Below, one piece after another: positions 1-8,395 of a stretch of 64,000 nt of DNA. The notes beneath the pieces are model-generated. The model saw only the letters and a list, made by a program, of their open reading frames with translations, had not been told where the DNA came from and ran no database searches. How positions within the stretch are numbered: the stretch's first letter is position 1; each line of letters begins with the position of its first letter. Location of the stretch: NCBI RefSeq assembly GCF_001270495.1, contig NZ_LGUR01000211.1, positions 35,946-99,945 on the forward strand, in the 5' to 3' direction. Source of the DNA: Streptomyces viridochromogenes. GTDB lineage: Bacteria > Actinomycetota > Actinomycetes > Streptomycetales > Streptomycetaceae. The position numbers and the translations under genes were made by a program.

Positions 1-630
1 CGCGCGCAGCACCACCGCTCCGGCGCCGTCGCCGAAGATCGGCGCGGTCTCGCGGTCGGTGGGGTCGACGATGGTGGTGTAGGTGTCGGCGCCGATCACC
101 AGGGGCATGGCGCAGGTGCCGGCGCGGACGAACGCCGTCGCCGTGGCCAGCGCGTACAGGAAGCCCGAGCACACGGCGGAGAGGTCGAAGGCCGGGACGG
201 TGCCCAGGCCCAGCCGGTGGGCGACGGCGGGAGCGGTGGCGGGGCACGGGTGGTCGGGTGTGGTGGTGGCGAGCAGCAGCATGTCGGGTCGGTGGTTTCC
301 GGCAGAGGCGAGCGCGGCCCGTCCCGCGCCGACGGCCAGGTCGCCGGTGCTGGTGCCGGGCTCGGCGTGACGGCGGCGGGCGATGCCGGTGCGGTCCCGG
401 ATCCAGGTGTCGTCGGTGCGCAGCGCGCCGCGTGCGACGACCGTGTCGTTGTCGACGACCGGGTGCGGGAGGCAGGCTCCGATTCCGGTGACGACCGCGG
501 TTCCCACGACGGCCCGAGTCCCGTCCCTGGTGCCTGCGACGCCCTCGGCCCCCGTGGCGGCCTCCGCTCCCGACCCGCCCGTGGTGGAGCGCGGTGCGCT
601 CGAACTGCCTTGGGATTCGCCGCTGTTCAT
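1..630 (-). CDS. KAS III-type 3-oxoacyl-ACP synthase, C-terminus beyond the window
   Basis: The visible 210 N-terminal residues belong to the FabH/KAS III family, which condenses an acyl-CoA or acyl-thioester starter with an ACP-bound extender, or in some cases moves acyl groups. The active-site cysteine is seen in SAVCSGFLYAL, and the usual FabH signatures WIRDRTGIARR and FGDGAGAVVL are present. The catalytic His and Asn lie beyond the left edge. The ATG at 630 overlaps the stop of the upstream SDR (ATGA), so the two are translationally coupled. A Ser/Gly/Ala-rich leader of about 35 residues precedes the fold. The protein resembles the KAS III of the azoxy operon at 28347–29363 (shared TTTPD.PCPATAP motif). 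The exact substrate cannot be read from the sequence. Confidence 0.85.
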   Translation of the reverse strand, partial: MNSGESQGSSSAPRSTTGGSGAEAATGAEGVAGTRDGTRAVVGTAVVTGIGACLPHPVVDNDTVVARGALRTDDTWIRDRTGIARRRHAEPGTSTGDLAVGAGRAALASAGNHRPDMLLLATTTPDHPCPATAPAVAHRLGLGTVPAFDLSAVCSGFLYALATATAFVRAGTCAMPLVIGADTYTTIVDPTDRETAPIFGDGAGAVVLRA

Positions 631-1469
631 ACGGTGACGAAGGGCGAGGCGGGCTTGGGGTGGCCGGCCAGGCCGCCGTCCGGTACGGCGAGTCCGCCGT
701 CGACGACCAGGGCGTGCCCGGTGACGAACGACGAGGCCGGGGCGGCGAGGAAGAGCGCGGCTCCGACGACCTCGTCCGCGGTGGCCCACCGGCCCATCGG
801 GACGTGGCTGGTGAGCCAGTCCGACAGGGGGCCGGTCTCGCTGGCGAACGCGGTCATGTCGGTGCGGGTCCAGCCGGGGCACAGGGCGTTGACGCGGATG
901 CCCTGCCGGGCCCAGCCGACCGCGAGGCTGCGAGTGAGGGAGAGCTGCGCGGCCTTGGTGGCGGCGTACGCCTCCATCATGGGCGTGCCGACCAGGCCGG
1001 CGACGGAGGACATCAGGATGAGGCTGGCGCGGCGTGAGTCGGCCAGATGGGGGTGGGCGGCCCGGCACAGGGCGGCCGTGGCGTTGAGGTTCACGGTGAC
1101 CACGGTTTCCCAGTCCTGCTGGCGGGCGTGCTGCAGCGGCGCCAGCAGGGGGCTGCCGTCCTCGGCGGTGGGCAGGGTGCCCGCGTTGTGGACGACGACG
1201 TCGAGGCCGCCGAGCGCGGCGGCAGCCCGGTCGACCAGGTCGGCCGCCGCGCCGGGTTCGGTCAGGTCCCCGTCGAGGGCCACGGCCTTGTGCCCCCGCT
1301 CCTCCACCGCGCGGAGGGTCGCGTCGAGCGCGGGCAGTGTCCGTGCGGTGACCGCCAGGTCGCAGCCCGCGTCGGCCAGGCCCTCGGCGACGGCCTTGCC
1401 GATGCCACGGGACGCGCCCGTCACCAGCGCGCGGGCGCCGTCCAGGCGGAACATGTCGATGGCGTTCAT
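627..1469 (-). CDS. Short-chain dehydrogenase/reductase (FabG-like)
   Basis: A 280-residue classical SDR. It shows the NAD(P)-binding TGASRGIGKA motif near residue 15, NAG (HNAGTLP) near residue 95, a catalytic Ser in ILMSSVAG and the YAATKAA pair near residue 165. It probably reduces a 3-oxoacyl thioester made by the neighbouring KAS III enzymes, but any ketone or alcohol substrate is possible. The ATG at 1469 overlaps the stop of the upstream KAS III (ATGA), and its own stop overlaps the next start, so it sits in a tightly coupled operon running off the left end. Confidence 0.88.
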   Translation of the reverse strand: MNAIDMFRLDGARALVTGASRGIGKAVAEGLADAGCDLAVTARTLPALDATLRAVEERGHKAVALDGDLTEPGAAADLVDRAAAALGGLDVVVHNAGTLPTAEDGSPLLAPLQHARQQDWETVVTVNLNATAALCRAAHPHLADSRRASLILMSSVAGLVGTPMMEAYAATKAAQLSLTRSLAVGWARQGIRVNALCPGWTRTDMTAFASETGPLSDWLTSHVPMGRWATADEVVGAALFLAAPASSFVTGHALVVDGGLAVPDGGLAGHPKPASPFVTV

Positions 1470-2530
1470 TGCGGGGCTCCTTCTGACTCGGACGGACGGT
1501 GGGTGGCCGTGGCCACAGAGGTGACGGCGGGTGCGCCGCTCCAGGTGAGGAGCGCGCTGCCCCAGGTCATGCCGGCGCCGAAGACGGCCACCAGGACGCG
1601 GTCGCCGGGCCGCAGCGGGTGTGCGGAGACGGCGCGGGCGAGTGCGTAGGGCGCGCTGGCGGCGCCGATGTTGCCGACCTCGTGGCCGACGACCACCAGG
1701 CGGTCGGCGGGGATGCCGAGGTCGGCACCCATGCGCCGGAGCAGTACGGGATTGGGCTGATGGGCGACGAAGCAGTCGATGTCCTCGATGCTCAGCCCGC
1801 TCCGGCCGAGGGCGTCGGTGATGAGCCGGGGGAAGGTGTCGGTGATGAACCGGCCGATGGTGCGGCCGTCCATCCGGATGCAGTGGGCGCGCTCGCCGAG
1901 GGTGGACGCGCTGGCCGGGCTGCGGCTGCCGCCGGCCGGGATCAGGACGCGGTCGGCGAGGGCGCCGTCGGAGCCGAGGCCGAAATGGGTGAACCCCTGG
2001 CCACCCGGCACCGGTCCCAGGATCGCGGCGGCGGCCCCGTCGGCGAACAGGACGGCGGTGCCCCGGTCGGTGGGGTCGAGGAACTTCGAGTAGGCCTCGA
2101 CGCCGACGACGGCCGCGTACCGGATCTCCGGGCTGCCGCGCAGCCAGTCGTGGGCCACCTTGGCTGCGAACAGCCAGCCCGAGCAGGCCGCGCTGACGTC
2201 GAGGGCGACGGCGGCACGGGCTCCCACCGCGGTCTGGATGCGGCAGGCGGTCGAGGGTCCCAGTTCGTCGGGTGTGGAGGTGCCGCACACCAGCAGGCCG
2301 ATGTCGGCCACGTCGACGCCCGCGGCGTCGGCCGCCGCCCGCACCGCGTGTGCCGCGAGGTCCGAGGCGGCCTCGTCGTCGGCGGCCACATGGCGTTTGA
2401 GGACTCCGGTACGCTCGATGATCCACTCCGCCGTCACGCCCGCACCGAGCGCCACCTCGGCGTTGGTGCGCACGGTGGGCGGCAGGTGGGTGCCCATACC
2501 GAGGACGCCGATACGGCGCTCACCCGTCAT
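1466..2530 (-). CDS. KAS III-type 3-oxoacyl-ACP synthase
   Basis: A 354-residue FabH-family protein of normal length. The catalytic triad is visible: Cys in VSAACSGWLF, His in VAHQPNPVLL and Asn in EVGNIGAAS. It would start a polyketide or fatty-acid-like chain, or act as an acyltransferase. The upstream and downstream genes overlap by 4 bp at both ends (ATGA), which places it in one operon with the acyl-CoA oxidase-like gene and the SDR. It is clearly more diverged from the 1–630 enzyme than that enzyme is from the KAS III at 28347, so the two KAS III proteins here probably have different jobs. Confidence 0.88.
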   Translation of the reverse strand: MTGERRIGVLGMGTHLPPTVRTNAEVALGAGVTAEWIIERTGVLKRHVAADDEAASDLAAHAVRAAADAAGVDVADIGLLVCGTSTPDELGPSTACRIQTAVGARAAVALDVSAACSGWLFAAKVAHDWLRGSPEIRYAAVVGVEAYSKFLDPTDRGTAVLFADGAAAAILGPVPGGQGFTHFGLGSDGALADRVLIPAGGSRSPASASTLGERAHCIRMDGRTIGRFITDTFPRLITDALGRSGLSIEDIDCFVAHQPNPVLLRRMGADLGIPADRLVVVGHEVGNIGAASAPYALARAVSAHPLRPGDRVLVAVFGAGMTWGSALLTWSGAPAVTSVATATHRPSESEGAPQ

Positions 2531-4350
2531 GCCGTGCCTCCTCGTGTCCAGGTGAGCGTGGTCCGCAGGGCGGTGTCGCAGTCCGTGGGCGCGAGGTCGG
2601 CGGGATGCGCGAACGCCTCGATGAGCAGCGGCAGGTGGGGCCGGACCTCGTCGCAGAGCCGGTCGGCGGCGTCGGACAGGGCCTGGATGTCCGCCGGCCG
2701 CAGCGTTTCGAGCGCGAGGAGGGAGCCCGATCGGCGGCGGGCCGCCATGACGCCGTGCAGTGCCGCCAGCGGCCGCAGCGCGCGGGCCAGGTCGCGGTCC
2801 TGTGTCCCGGCGAGGGCGCGGACGACGTCCTCGGCGATGAGCGAGTCCGCGTAGACCTCGCCGAGCACACCCGCGTCCTCCAGCAAGGGGTTCCACGCCT
2901 CGAAGGGGACGGCGGCCTCGGTGCCGCCCAGCCGCTTCGCCAGGTGCCGGGTCAGGTCGTGCCGATGACGGCGTACGACCATCGGCCACCACCCCGGGGA
3001 CAGCGGCGAGGGCGAAGTCCCGGCGTCCGTTTTCCTGTCGTCCGCTTTCCGGCCGGCCGCTTCGGCCAGGGCGCTCCCGATGTCGTAGAAGATGAGCTGG
3101 CTGTCCCCGCCGGCCGTGTCGAAGGCGTGGTGGAAGCCGTGGTATCCGGCCAGCCGGTTGGCGTCCAGGTGTCCCGAGAGGCCGCAGCGGCGCTGGCACT
3201 CGGCGGTGACGCGGGCGGCCAGCCGGACCGCGGCGGCCTTGTACGCGGCCAGCGGACGGCTGACGGCGGTCCACGGACTGAACCCCATCTCCGTGACGCT
3301 TCCCTCCGCGGGGGCATTGCGGGACTCCTCCCACAGCGCGCGTGCTCCATGGGCGGCGCAGGACAGGGCGAACGCGTCGGCCAGCGCGCCCAGCACGGCG
3401 CGTTGCTGGGTGCGGTACGTGAGCAGGGGGACGCCGGGGGCCAGCCGCCCCTGAGTGCGGCGCCCCTGCGCGTAGGTGACGGCCTGGACGGCGGCCTGCC
3501 GGCTGGTGGCTGCGGCGACCGCCGGCATGGCCGCCCACAGCCCCTGGCCGACGCGCAGGGTGCGTTGCAGGCGTCCCGCGGCGGACCCGGCGGGATCGTG
3601 GAAGGTGCCGTCGGGCGCGATGCGGGCGCCGTCGGCGAGCCAGTGGGCGTGCGGGAGCCGGGCATGGTGGAAGCGCACCTGGACGTAGTCGAGGGGCAGC
3701 GCGCCCAGACCGATGGGCGAGGAGATCTCGACGCCGGGCAGTGCTCCGCCGTCGCCGGTCAGGTCGGCCACGAAGGCGAAGACCCCGTGGTCGGTGCCGC
3801 CCGTGACCAGCCGTGCCGGCACCACCGCCGTCTGCGGTACGTCCAGGGTGCCCGCGCTGCCGAACTTGGCGGCCGCCTCGTCCGGGGTGTGCAGGACGAA
3901 CTCGCCGGTGGACGGGTCGAGTTCGGCCCGGGTGCGGGTCGCGAGGTGGCTGTTGGCCTGCCCTGCCTCGGTGATCAGGTAGACGCCCTTGGCCCGGCCG
4001 GACCGCAGGGCCGCCACGCGGGACGTCAAGTCGACCGAATCGCCGCCCAGTTGGACGATGGACCCCAGACAGAGCAGGTGGTGGACGAGTGCCGCCAGGC
4101 AGAGGGAGGGGTCGGCGACCGCCGCCCAGGCGTGCGCCGCGGTCAGCCGCGCCGGGTCGTCGAAGAGGTCGTACGGCAGCGGCTCGCCCAACCGCCGTAG
4201 ACGGTCCAGGAGTTGTCGGCCTCCGCTGCCGGCCGGGGCGTCGGTGGCGAGTGCCTTGTGCAGTTCGGAGAGGAAGGCGGGGTCGCAGGGGCCGTGGACG
4301 AGCCGCCGCATCTCGTCGCGGGCGGCCGTGGGCCGGTGTGCGGGGGGCAT
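2527..4350 (-). CDS. Acyl-CoA oxidase/dehydrogenase-like flavoprotein
   Basis: A 607-residue protein with the architecture of acyl-CoA oxidases. A middle FAD/acyl-binding segment contains LITEAGQANSHL and EFVLHTPDEAAAKF, which match the family pattern of a TE..HGSN-like loop followed by EF.. HTP. Two alpha-helical C-terminal domains follow. It likely introduces a 2,3-double bond into an acyl thioester of the cluster. The ATG at 4350 is chosen because GGAGG lies 7 nt upstream. A GTG at 4380 overlapping the preceding stop (GTGA) would add 10 residues but has no clear ribosome binding site. It is coupled to the KAS III downstream (ATGA). Confidence 0.8.
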   Translation of the reverse strand: MPPAHRPTAARDEMRRLVHGPCDPAFLSELHKALATDAPAGSGGRQLLDRLRRLGEPLPYDLFDDPARLTAAHAWAAVADPSLCLAALVHHLLCLGSIVQLGGDSVDLTSRVAALRSGRAKGVYLITEAGQANSHLATRTRAELDPSTGEFVLHTPDEAAAKFGSAGTLDVPQTAVVPARLVTGGTDHGVFAFVADLTGDGGALPGVEISSPIGLGALPLDYVQVRFHHARLPHAHWLADGARIAPDGTFHDPAGSAAGRLQRTLRVGQGLWAAMPAVAAATSRQAAVQAVTYAQGRRTQGRLAPGVPLLTYRTQQRAVLGALADAFALSCAAHGARALWEESRNAPAEGSVTEMGFSPWTAVSRPLAAYKAAAVRLAARVTAECQRRCGLSGHLDANRLAGYHGFHHAFDTAGGDSQLIFYDIGSALAEAAGRKADDRKTDAGTSPSPLSPGWWPMVVRRHRHDLTRHLAKRLGGTEAAVPFEAWNPLLEDAGVLGEVYADSLIAEDVVRALAGTQDRDLARALRPLAALHGVMAARRRSGSLLALETLRPADIQALSDAADRLCDEVRPHLPLLIEAFAHPADLAPTDCDTALRTTLTWTRGGTA

Positions 4351-4376
4351 CGCTGGTCCTCCAGGGGGAGCGTGCG

Positions 4377-5405
4377 TCACCAGGGGAAGTCGGGTTCGGC
4401 GAGCGGGGCGTGGACGGGTGGTGGTGCGGGGCTTGTGGAGAGGACCCTGCGGGCACTGGAGGCCAGGGCGTCGCCCGTGCCCGCTTCGAAGAAGACCTCC
4501 GGCCGGTGCGCGGCCGCCTGGCGCAGCGCGGTGGGCACCACGGCCGGCAGCACCAGGCAGTCCGCCAGGCGCCGGGGCAGGTCGTCGTCGGGGCGGTAGC
4601 GGCGTCCGGCCACGGCCGAGTAGACGGGTACGCGCGCCGGCGCCAGGGCGTAGGCGCGCACCGACGACGCGAACACCTCGGACTGGGCGGCCAGCGCCGG
4701 GTGGTGGGAGGAGAACGGCAGCCGCAGCCGTACGGCGGCCACGTTCGTGTCGTCGGCCACCTTCTCGATCCGGGCCAGGGCCGGCACGGGGCCCGCGATC
4801 ACCACGGACCGGTCGTCGTTGACCACCGCCACCACGGCGTCCGGCGCCCCGGTGCGGTCCAGCAGCCGGCGGGCGGACTGCTCCGAGCAGCCGAGCAGGG
4901 TCAGTCCGCCGGGGCAGGAGGACAGCACGACAGCGAGGTCATGGGCCGCGCGTGCCCCGTCGCCGACGCTGAGGACCCCGGCGGCGGTCAGCGCGGCGAT
5001 CTCCCCGAAGCTCACCCCGACGACCGCCGTGGGGGCTCCGACGGACGCGCTCAGTGCCCGGTGTACCGCCATCGAGGCACCGAACAGGGCCAGTTGGGAG
5101 GAGCCCGTGGCCGCCTGCGCCAACTCGGCTCCGGTGGGCGGCTGTCGCCCCAGCAGCCAGGGACCGAGCGGTCGCATGCCGCGCTCGACCGCGACCTCGT
5201 CGACCTGCTCGAAGACCTCGCGAAGGGCCGGGTTCAGGCGGTCGGAACGGGTGGCGCGGGCGGCATGGGCGGCGCGTGCGGCGCGGGCGGCGCGTGCGGC
5301 GCGGGTCAGGGCGCCGACGGAGAAGTCTCCCTGGCCCGGGAACAGATGGACGGATCCGTGCCAGGAAGCCGGACGCTTCGGTCCGCGCGAGGGACTTGTG
5401 GACAT
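4377..5405 (-). CDS. Malonyl-CoA:ACP-type acyltransferase (discrete AT)
   Basis: A 342-residue stand-alone acyltransferase of the FabD/PKS-AT fold. LFPGQGDFSVG lies near the N-terminus, the nucleophile serine is in GVSFGE near residue 128 (the family usually has GHSxGE), and the substrate-side motif is FSSHHP. An Ala/Arg-rich tract of AAR and AAH triplets near residues 35–52 replaces the usual short loop and is a low-complexity insertion. It presumably loads an extender or starter onto an ACP. It is the first gene of the leftward operon. The 224-bp gap to the divergent regulator at 5630 holds both promoters. Confidence 0.8.
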   Translation of the reverse strand: MSTSPSRGPKRPASWHGSVHLFPGQGDFSVGALTRAARAARAARAAHAARATRSDRLNPALREVFEQVDEVAVERGMRPLGPWLLGRQPPTGAELAQAATGSSQLALFGASMAVHRALSASVGAPTAVVGVSFGEIAALTAAGVLSVGDGARAAHDLAVVLSSCPGGLTLLGCSEQSARRLLDRTGAPDAVVAVVNDDRSVVIAGPVPALARIEKVADDTNVAAVRLRLPFSSHHPALAAQSEVFASSVRAYALAPARVPVYSAVAGRRYRPDDDLPRRLADCLVLPAVVPTALRQAAAHRPEVFFEAGTGDALASSARRVLSTSPAPPPVHAPLAEPDFPW

Positions 5406-5629
5406 CTCGTCCTTCCGCCCGGTCGGGCAGGTCGTCGGTGCACGAGGGGCGTACGACCGTCACGGGTGCGCCTCCAGTGCGCACTGCTCACGGCCGAGAG
5501 GGGCGCCGCACCCTGAGCCTGCCTGGTCGAAAGCGCTTCCACCGCCTATGCGGGAGGCAAACGTGTTGAACACATGCGGACGTTGAACGCAAGTGCACGC
5601 GACCGGAAGAGAGGGACAGGGAGAGGAGT

Positions 5630-6997
5630 GTGCGATCGCCCCGTACGCCGAACCAGGCCCTGCGAATCCTCCTGGCCGAGGCCGGGTGGAGCGGGGCCCA
5701 ACTCGCGCGCCAAGTCAACTCGCTCGGCACCGAGCGCGGCACCCCGCTGCACTACGACCGCACCACGGTCGCCCACTGGCTGGCCGGCAGTCGCCCCCGA
5801 CCGCCCGTTCCCGCCCTCGTGGCGGAAGCCCTCTCCCGCCGTCTCGGCAGACCGGTCCTGGTGCAGGACACTGGGCTGCTCGACACCACGCTGCCGGGAC
5901 ACGGCGCCGGGACGCCGCCCGGTGAAGGGAGCGCCGTGGAACGCCTCGACCGGATACTGCGTGACACCGACCGCCGCCGCATCGCCCTCGTCGGCGCCTA
6001 CTCGCTGGCGGAACTGGTGATTCCGTCCGGTCCGCCGGCCGCCGGAGAAGGCCGGCCCGCCGCTTTGGACCCGCCGAGTTCCGTCGGTCCGGCGCACGTG
6101 AGTTCGGCCCGGGAACTGCTCATGGTGTTCTCGCGCGGTGACATGGTGCTCGGAGCCGGATCGGTGTGCGAGCCCCTGCGCCAGTACCTGTCCACCACGC
6201 TGCTTCCCTGGCTCCGAGGCGACTTGAAACCCGCCGTCCGGCGTGAGCTGTTCACGGTGGCCGCACAGCTCACCTATCTCTGCGCGTTCGCTCACTTCGA
6301 CATGAACCACCACGCGGCGGCCCAGCGTCTCTATCTCACGAGCGTCGAACTCGCCCGTGAGGCGGGCGACATCATCGGCTACGCGCTCGCTCTGCGGGGA
6401 CTCAGCGTGCAGGCCCACGGACTGGGGCACTTCGCCGAGGCCGATCACCTGGCCGAACATGCCGTACGGACCGGCGTGCGGCACGCACCGCCGCACCAAC
6501 AAGCCTTCCTTCTCGGCCAGTTGGCCGTGACTCAGGCCCGCCGGGGCGACCGCCGGTACACCCGCCACCTCATGGCGGCCGAGCGTTGCCTGGAAAGGTC
6601 GGCCGAAGGCGCCTCCGCCATCGGCGCCTTCCACTCCGGCTCACTCGCGCTCCAGCGGGCGACCGTGGCCAAGAGCCAGGGAGAGCACCGTACGGCCGCC
6701 CGGGCGCTCGCCCTCTCGCTGCGTGACCGGCCCGCCGGCGAGCGCCGCTCCCGTGCCCTCTGCCTCGCCGAACTGGCCGAGACCCAGCTGGCGTCCGGCC
6801 ACCTGGAACAGGCGTGCCGCACCTGGCACGAGTTCCTCGACATCTTTCCGGACATACGCAGCGCCCGCGCCGACGACCGCCTTCGCACGCTGATCGCCTC
6901 ACTCCGCCCGAACGCCGAGAACCCCGCTGCTGCGGCACTCCTCGGACGAGCACGTGGGATGCGCACGCGCGGACGCCGGAGGGGACCGTTGGAGTGA
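5630..6997 (+). CDS. XRE-type regulator with TPR-like C-terminal region
   Basis: A 455-residue cytoplasmic regulator. The N-terminal ~75 residues form a Cro/CI-like helix-turn-helix (TPNQALRILLAEAGWSGAQL, then TVAHWLAGSRPRPPVPAL). The remainder is Ala/Leu/Arg-rich helical sequence with TPR-like pairs such as AREAGDIIGYALALRGLSVQ. This layout is common in Streptomyces regulators near biosynthetic genes and usually needs a ligand or peptide, which is not identifiable here. The GTG at 5630 is preceded by GGAGAGGA. It is divergent from the acyltransferase operon, so control of that operon is likely by position. Confidence 0.75.
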   Translation: MRSPRTPNQALRILLAEAGWSGAQLARQVNSLGTERGTPLHYDRTTVAHWLAGSRPRPPVPALVAEALSRRLGRPVLVQDTGLLDTTLPGHGAGTPPGEGSAVERLDRILRDTDRRRIALVGAYSLAELVIPSGPPAAGEGRPAALDPPSSVGPAHVSSARELLMVFSRGDMVLGAGSVCEPLRQYLSTTLLPWLRGDLKPAVRRELFTVAAQLTYLCAFAHFDMNHHAAAQRLYLTSVELAREAGDIIGYALALRGLSVQAHGLGHFAEADHLAEHAVRTGVRHAPPHQQAFLLGQLAVTQARRGDRRYTRHLMAAERCLERSAEGASAIGAFHSGSLALQRATVAKSQGEHRTAARALALSLRDRPAGERRSRALCLAELAETQLASGHLEQACRTWHEFLDIFPDIRSARADDRLRTLIASLRPNAENPAAAALLGRARGMRTRGRRRGPLE

Positions 6998-7083
6998 CAA
7001 ACGCGGGCACGGGGAGGGCCCGAGCAGCGCGGACCTGTTGGATGACGTTGCAGACTCGCCCTCCTTCGAACCCCACCAGGAAG

Positions 7084-8208
7084 ATGAACCGAAGCGTCCT
7101 CGCGGAAGTGCTCGACTCCACCAGCCTCCATGTCACCCCCGGCAGCCTCATGGTGGCCACATCCTGGCGGCATCCCACGCGCGGCCCGGTTGACTGTCCG
7201 GCCCATCGTCTGGTCGCCGCACACGCTCGGCAGTCCGGTCTCGCCGCCGACTCCCGCCCCTTACCGGACGAGGAACTCCGAGACGGCCTCACGACCGCGC
7301 CGACGACTGTCTTCACTGTCTCCTACGAGCGCCCCGAAGGCGGACATCGCGGCCTCGCTCTCGCCGCCCGCAGTGACGATCCCCCCGCCCTCTGCTTCGC
7401 CCGCCGGCAGATCGACTCCTGGCGAGCCGTGCTGCGTACCCGGCGAGTGCTCTACGTGGCCGCACAGGACCCCCTTGGCCCGCGGCCGTTGAGCGCCTCG
7501 GTGCCGCCGCAGGCTCCTGGGGGCTCCCGCGATCGGTGGCGCGTCTGCGGCTGCCCTGCCGCCGCCGCGTGCCCGTCGGCCGAGAACGCGGAACGTGCGC
7601 TGCACCGGTTCCTGGAACGGGGGGACGAGGTGGTCGTCGTGGGCACACCGCTCACAGGATCAGGCGCCTGGGTGGGCCGGACCCTCCAGGGGGACCTCAG
7701 AGTGGTGAGCACTCCACGACAGGCGGAGACCCTCGCCGTCGCGGACCCTGACCGTCTCGCGTTCGTCGTCGCCCCCGGTGCCCTCGTCTCCGAGGTGGCG
7801 GACATCCTCAGGGTGCTGCGCCGTCGCCATCCGCGCCTGCGGGGCCAGCATCCACGCGAGTGGTGCTACACCATGGACGATCTGCACACAGCGGTCGCTG
7901 CGGCACTGGCCCAGTCCGACCGGCTCCTGGTCGTCGGCCAGGACACCAGCCCCGTGACCAGAACGGCGATCACCCAGGTGGCCCGCACCGCCCTCCGACT
8001 CCGCGCCGTGACGACGCTGGACCGCCTGCGTCCGGACGACGTCGACGCCGCGACGATCACGGTCCTGGATGCGACGGTCGACGGGCGGGCCCTCAGGGAG
8101 GTGGGTCGGGCCCTGGACGGCCTGGGACCCGCAAGCCATGTCTGGCGTCAGGTACACACGTTCAAGGAAACCGCACACCCTGCCTACCACCCCCTTTCAT
8201 CAGGGTGA
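7084..8208 (+). CDS. Degenerate IspH (LytB)-like protein
   Basis: This 374-residue protein has the layout of 4-hydroxy-3-methylbut-2-enyl diphosphate reductase, the last MEP-pathway enzyme, preceded by ~115 extra residues. Cys163 (ACPSAENAERAL) aligns with the DATCPLV cysteine and Cys261 (EWCYTMDDLHTAV) with the DICYATQ cysteine. The first cluster cysteine (GFCAGV) is missing: that place reads AAQDPLGPRP. The SSNS substrate loop is also changed (GQDTSPVTRT). A normal Fe–S cluster is therefore unlikely and reductase activity doubtful. The ATG at 7084 (AGGAAG upstream) is chosen; earlier in-frame starts at 6994 (GTG overlapping the regulator stop) and 7042 are possible. Confidence 0.6.
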   Translation: MNRSVLAEVLDSTSLHVTPGSLMVATSWRHPTRGPVDCPAHRLVAAHARQSGLAADSRPLPDEELRDGLTTAPTTVFTVSYERPEGGHRGLALAARSDDPPALCFARRQIDSWRAVLRTRRVLYVAAQDPLGPRPLSASVPPQAPGGSRDRWRVCGCPAAAACPSAENAERALHRFLERGDEVVVVGTPLTGSGAWVGRTLQGDLRVVSTPRQAETLAVADPDRLAFVVAPGALVSEVADILRVLRRRHPRLRGQHPREWCYTMDDLHTAVAAALAQSDRLLVVGQDTSPVTRTAITQVARTALRLRAVTTLDRLRPDDVDAATITVLDATVDGRALREVGRALDGLGPASHVWRQVHTFKETAHPAYHPLSSG

Positions 8209-8395
8209 CTGTTCACGGCCTGCTTCCCCTGACGCGAGGCCTTGCGGCCTTGAGCAGACCAGGGTGCGGACCGCTCCGCTAAGGCTGACATTCGCCCGGT
8301 GGTGGGCTGTTGTTCCTCGGCCGGGTTGTTGTGTCGCGGTTCGGCGATAGCGTGGCGAGGCAAGCAGTCTGCGGACAGGTTGGGCGGGCGGGTTC

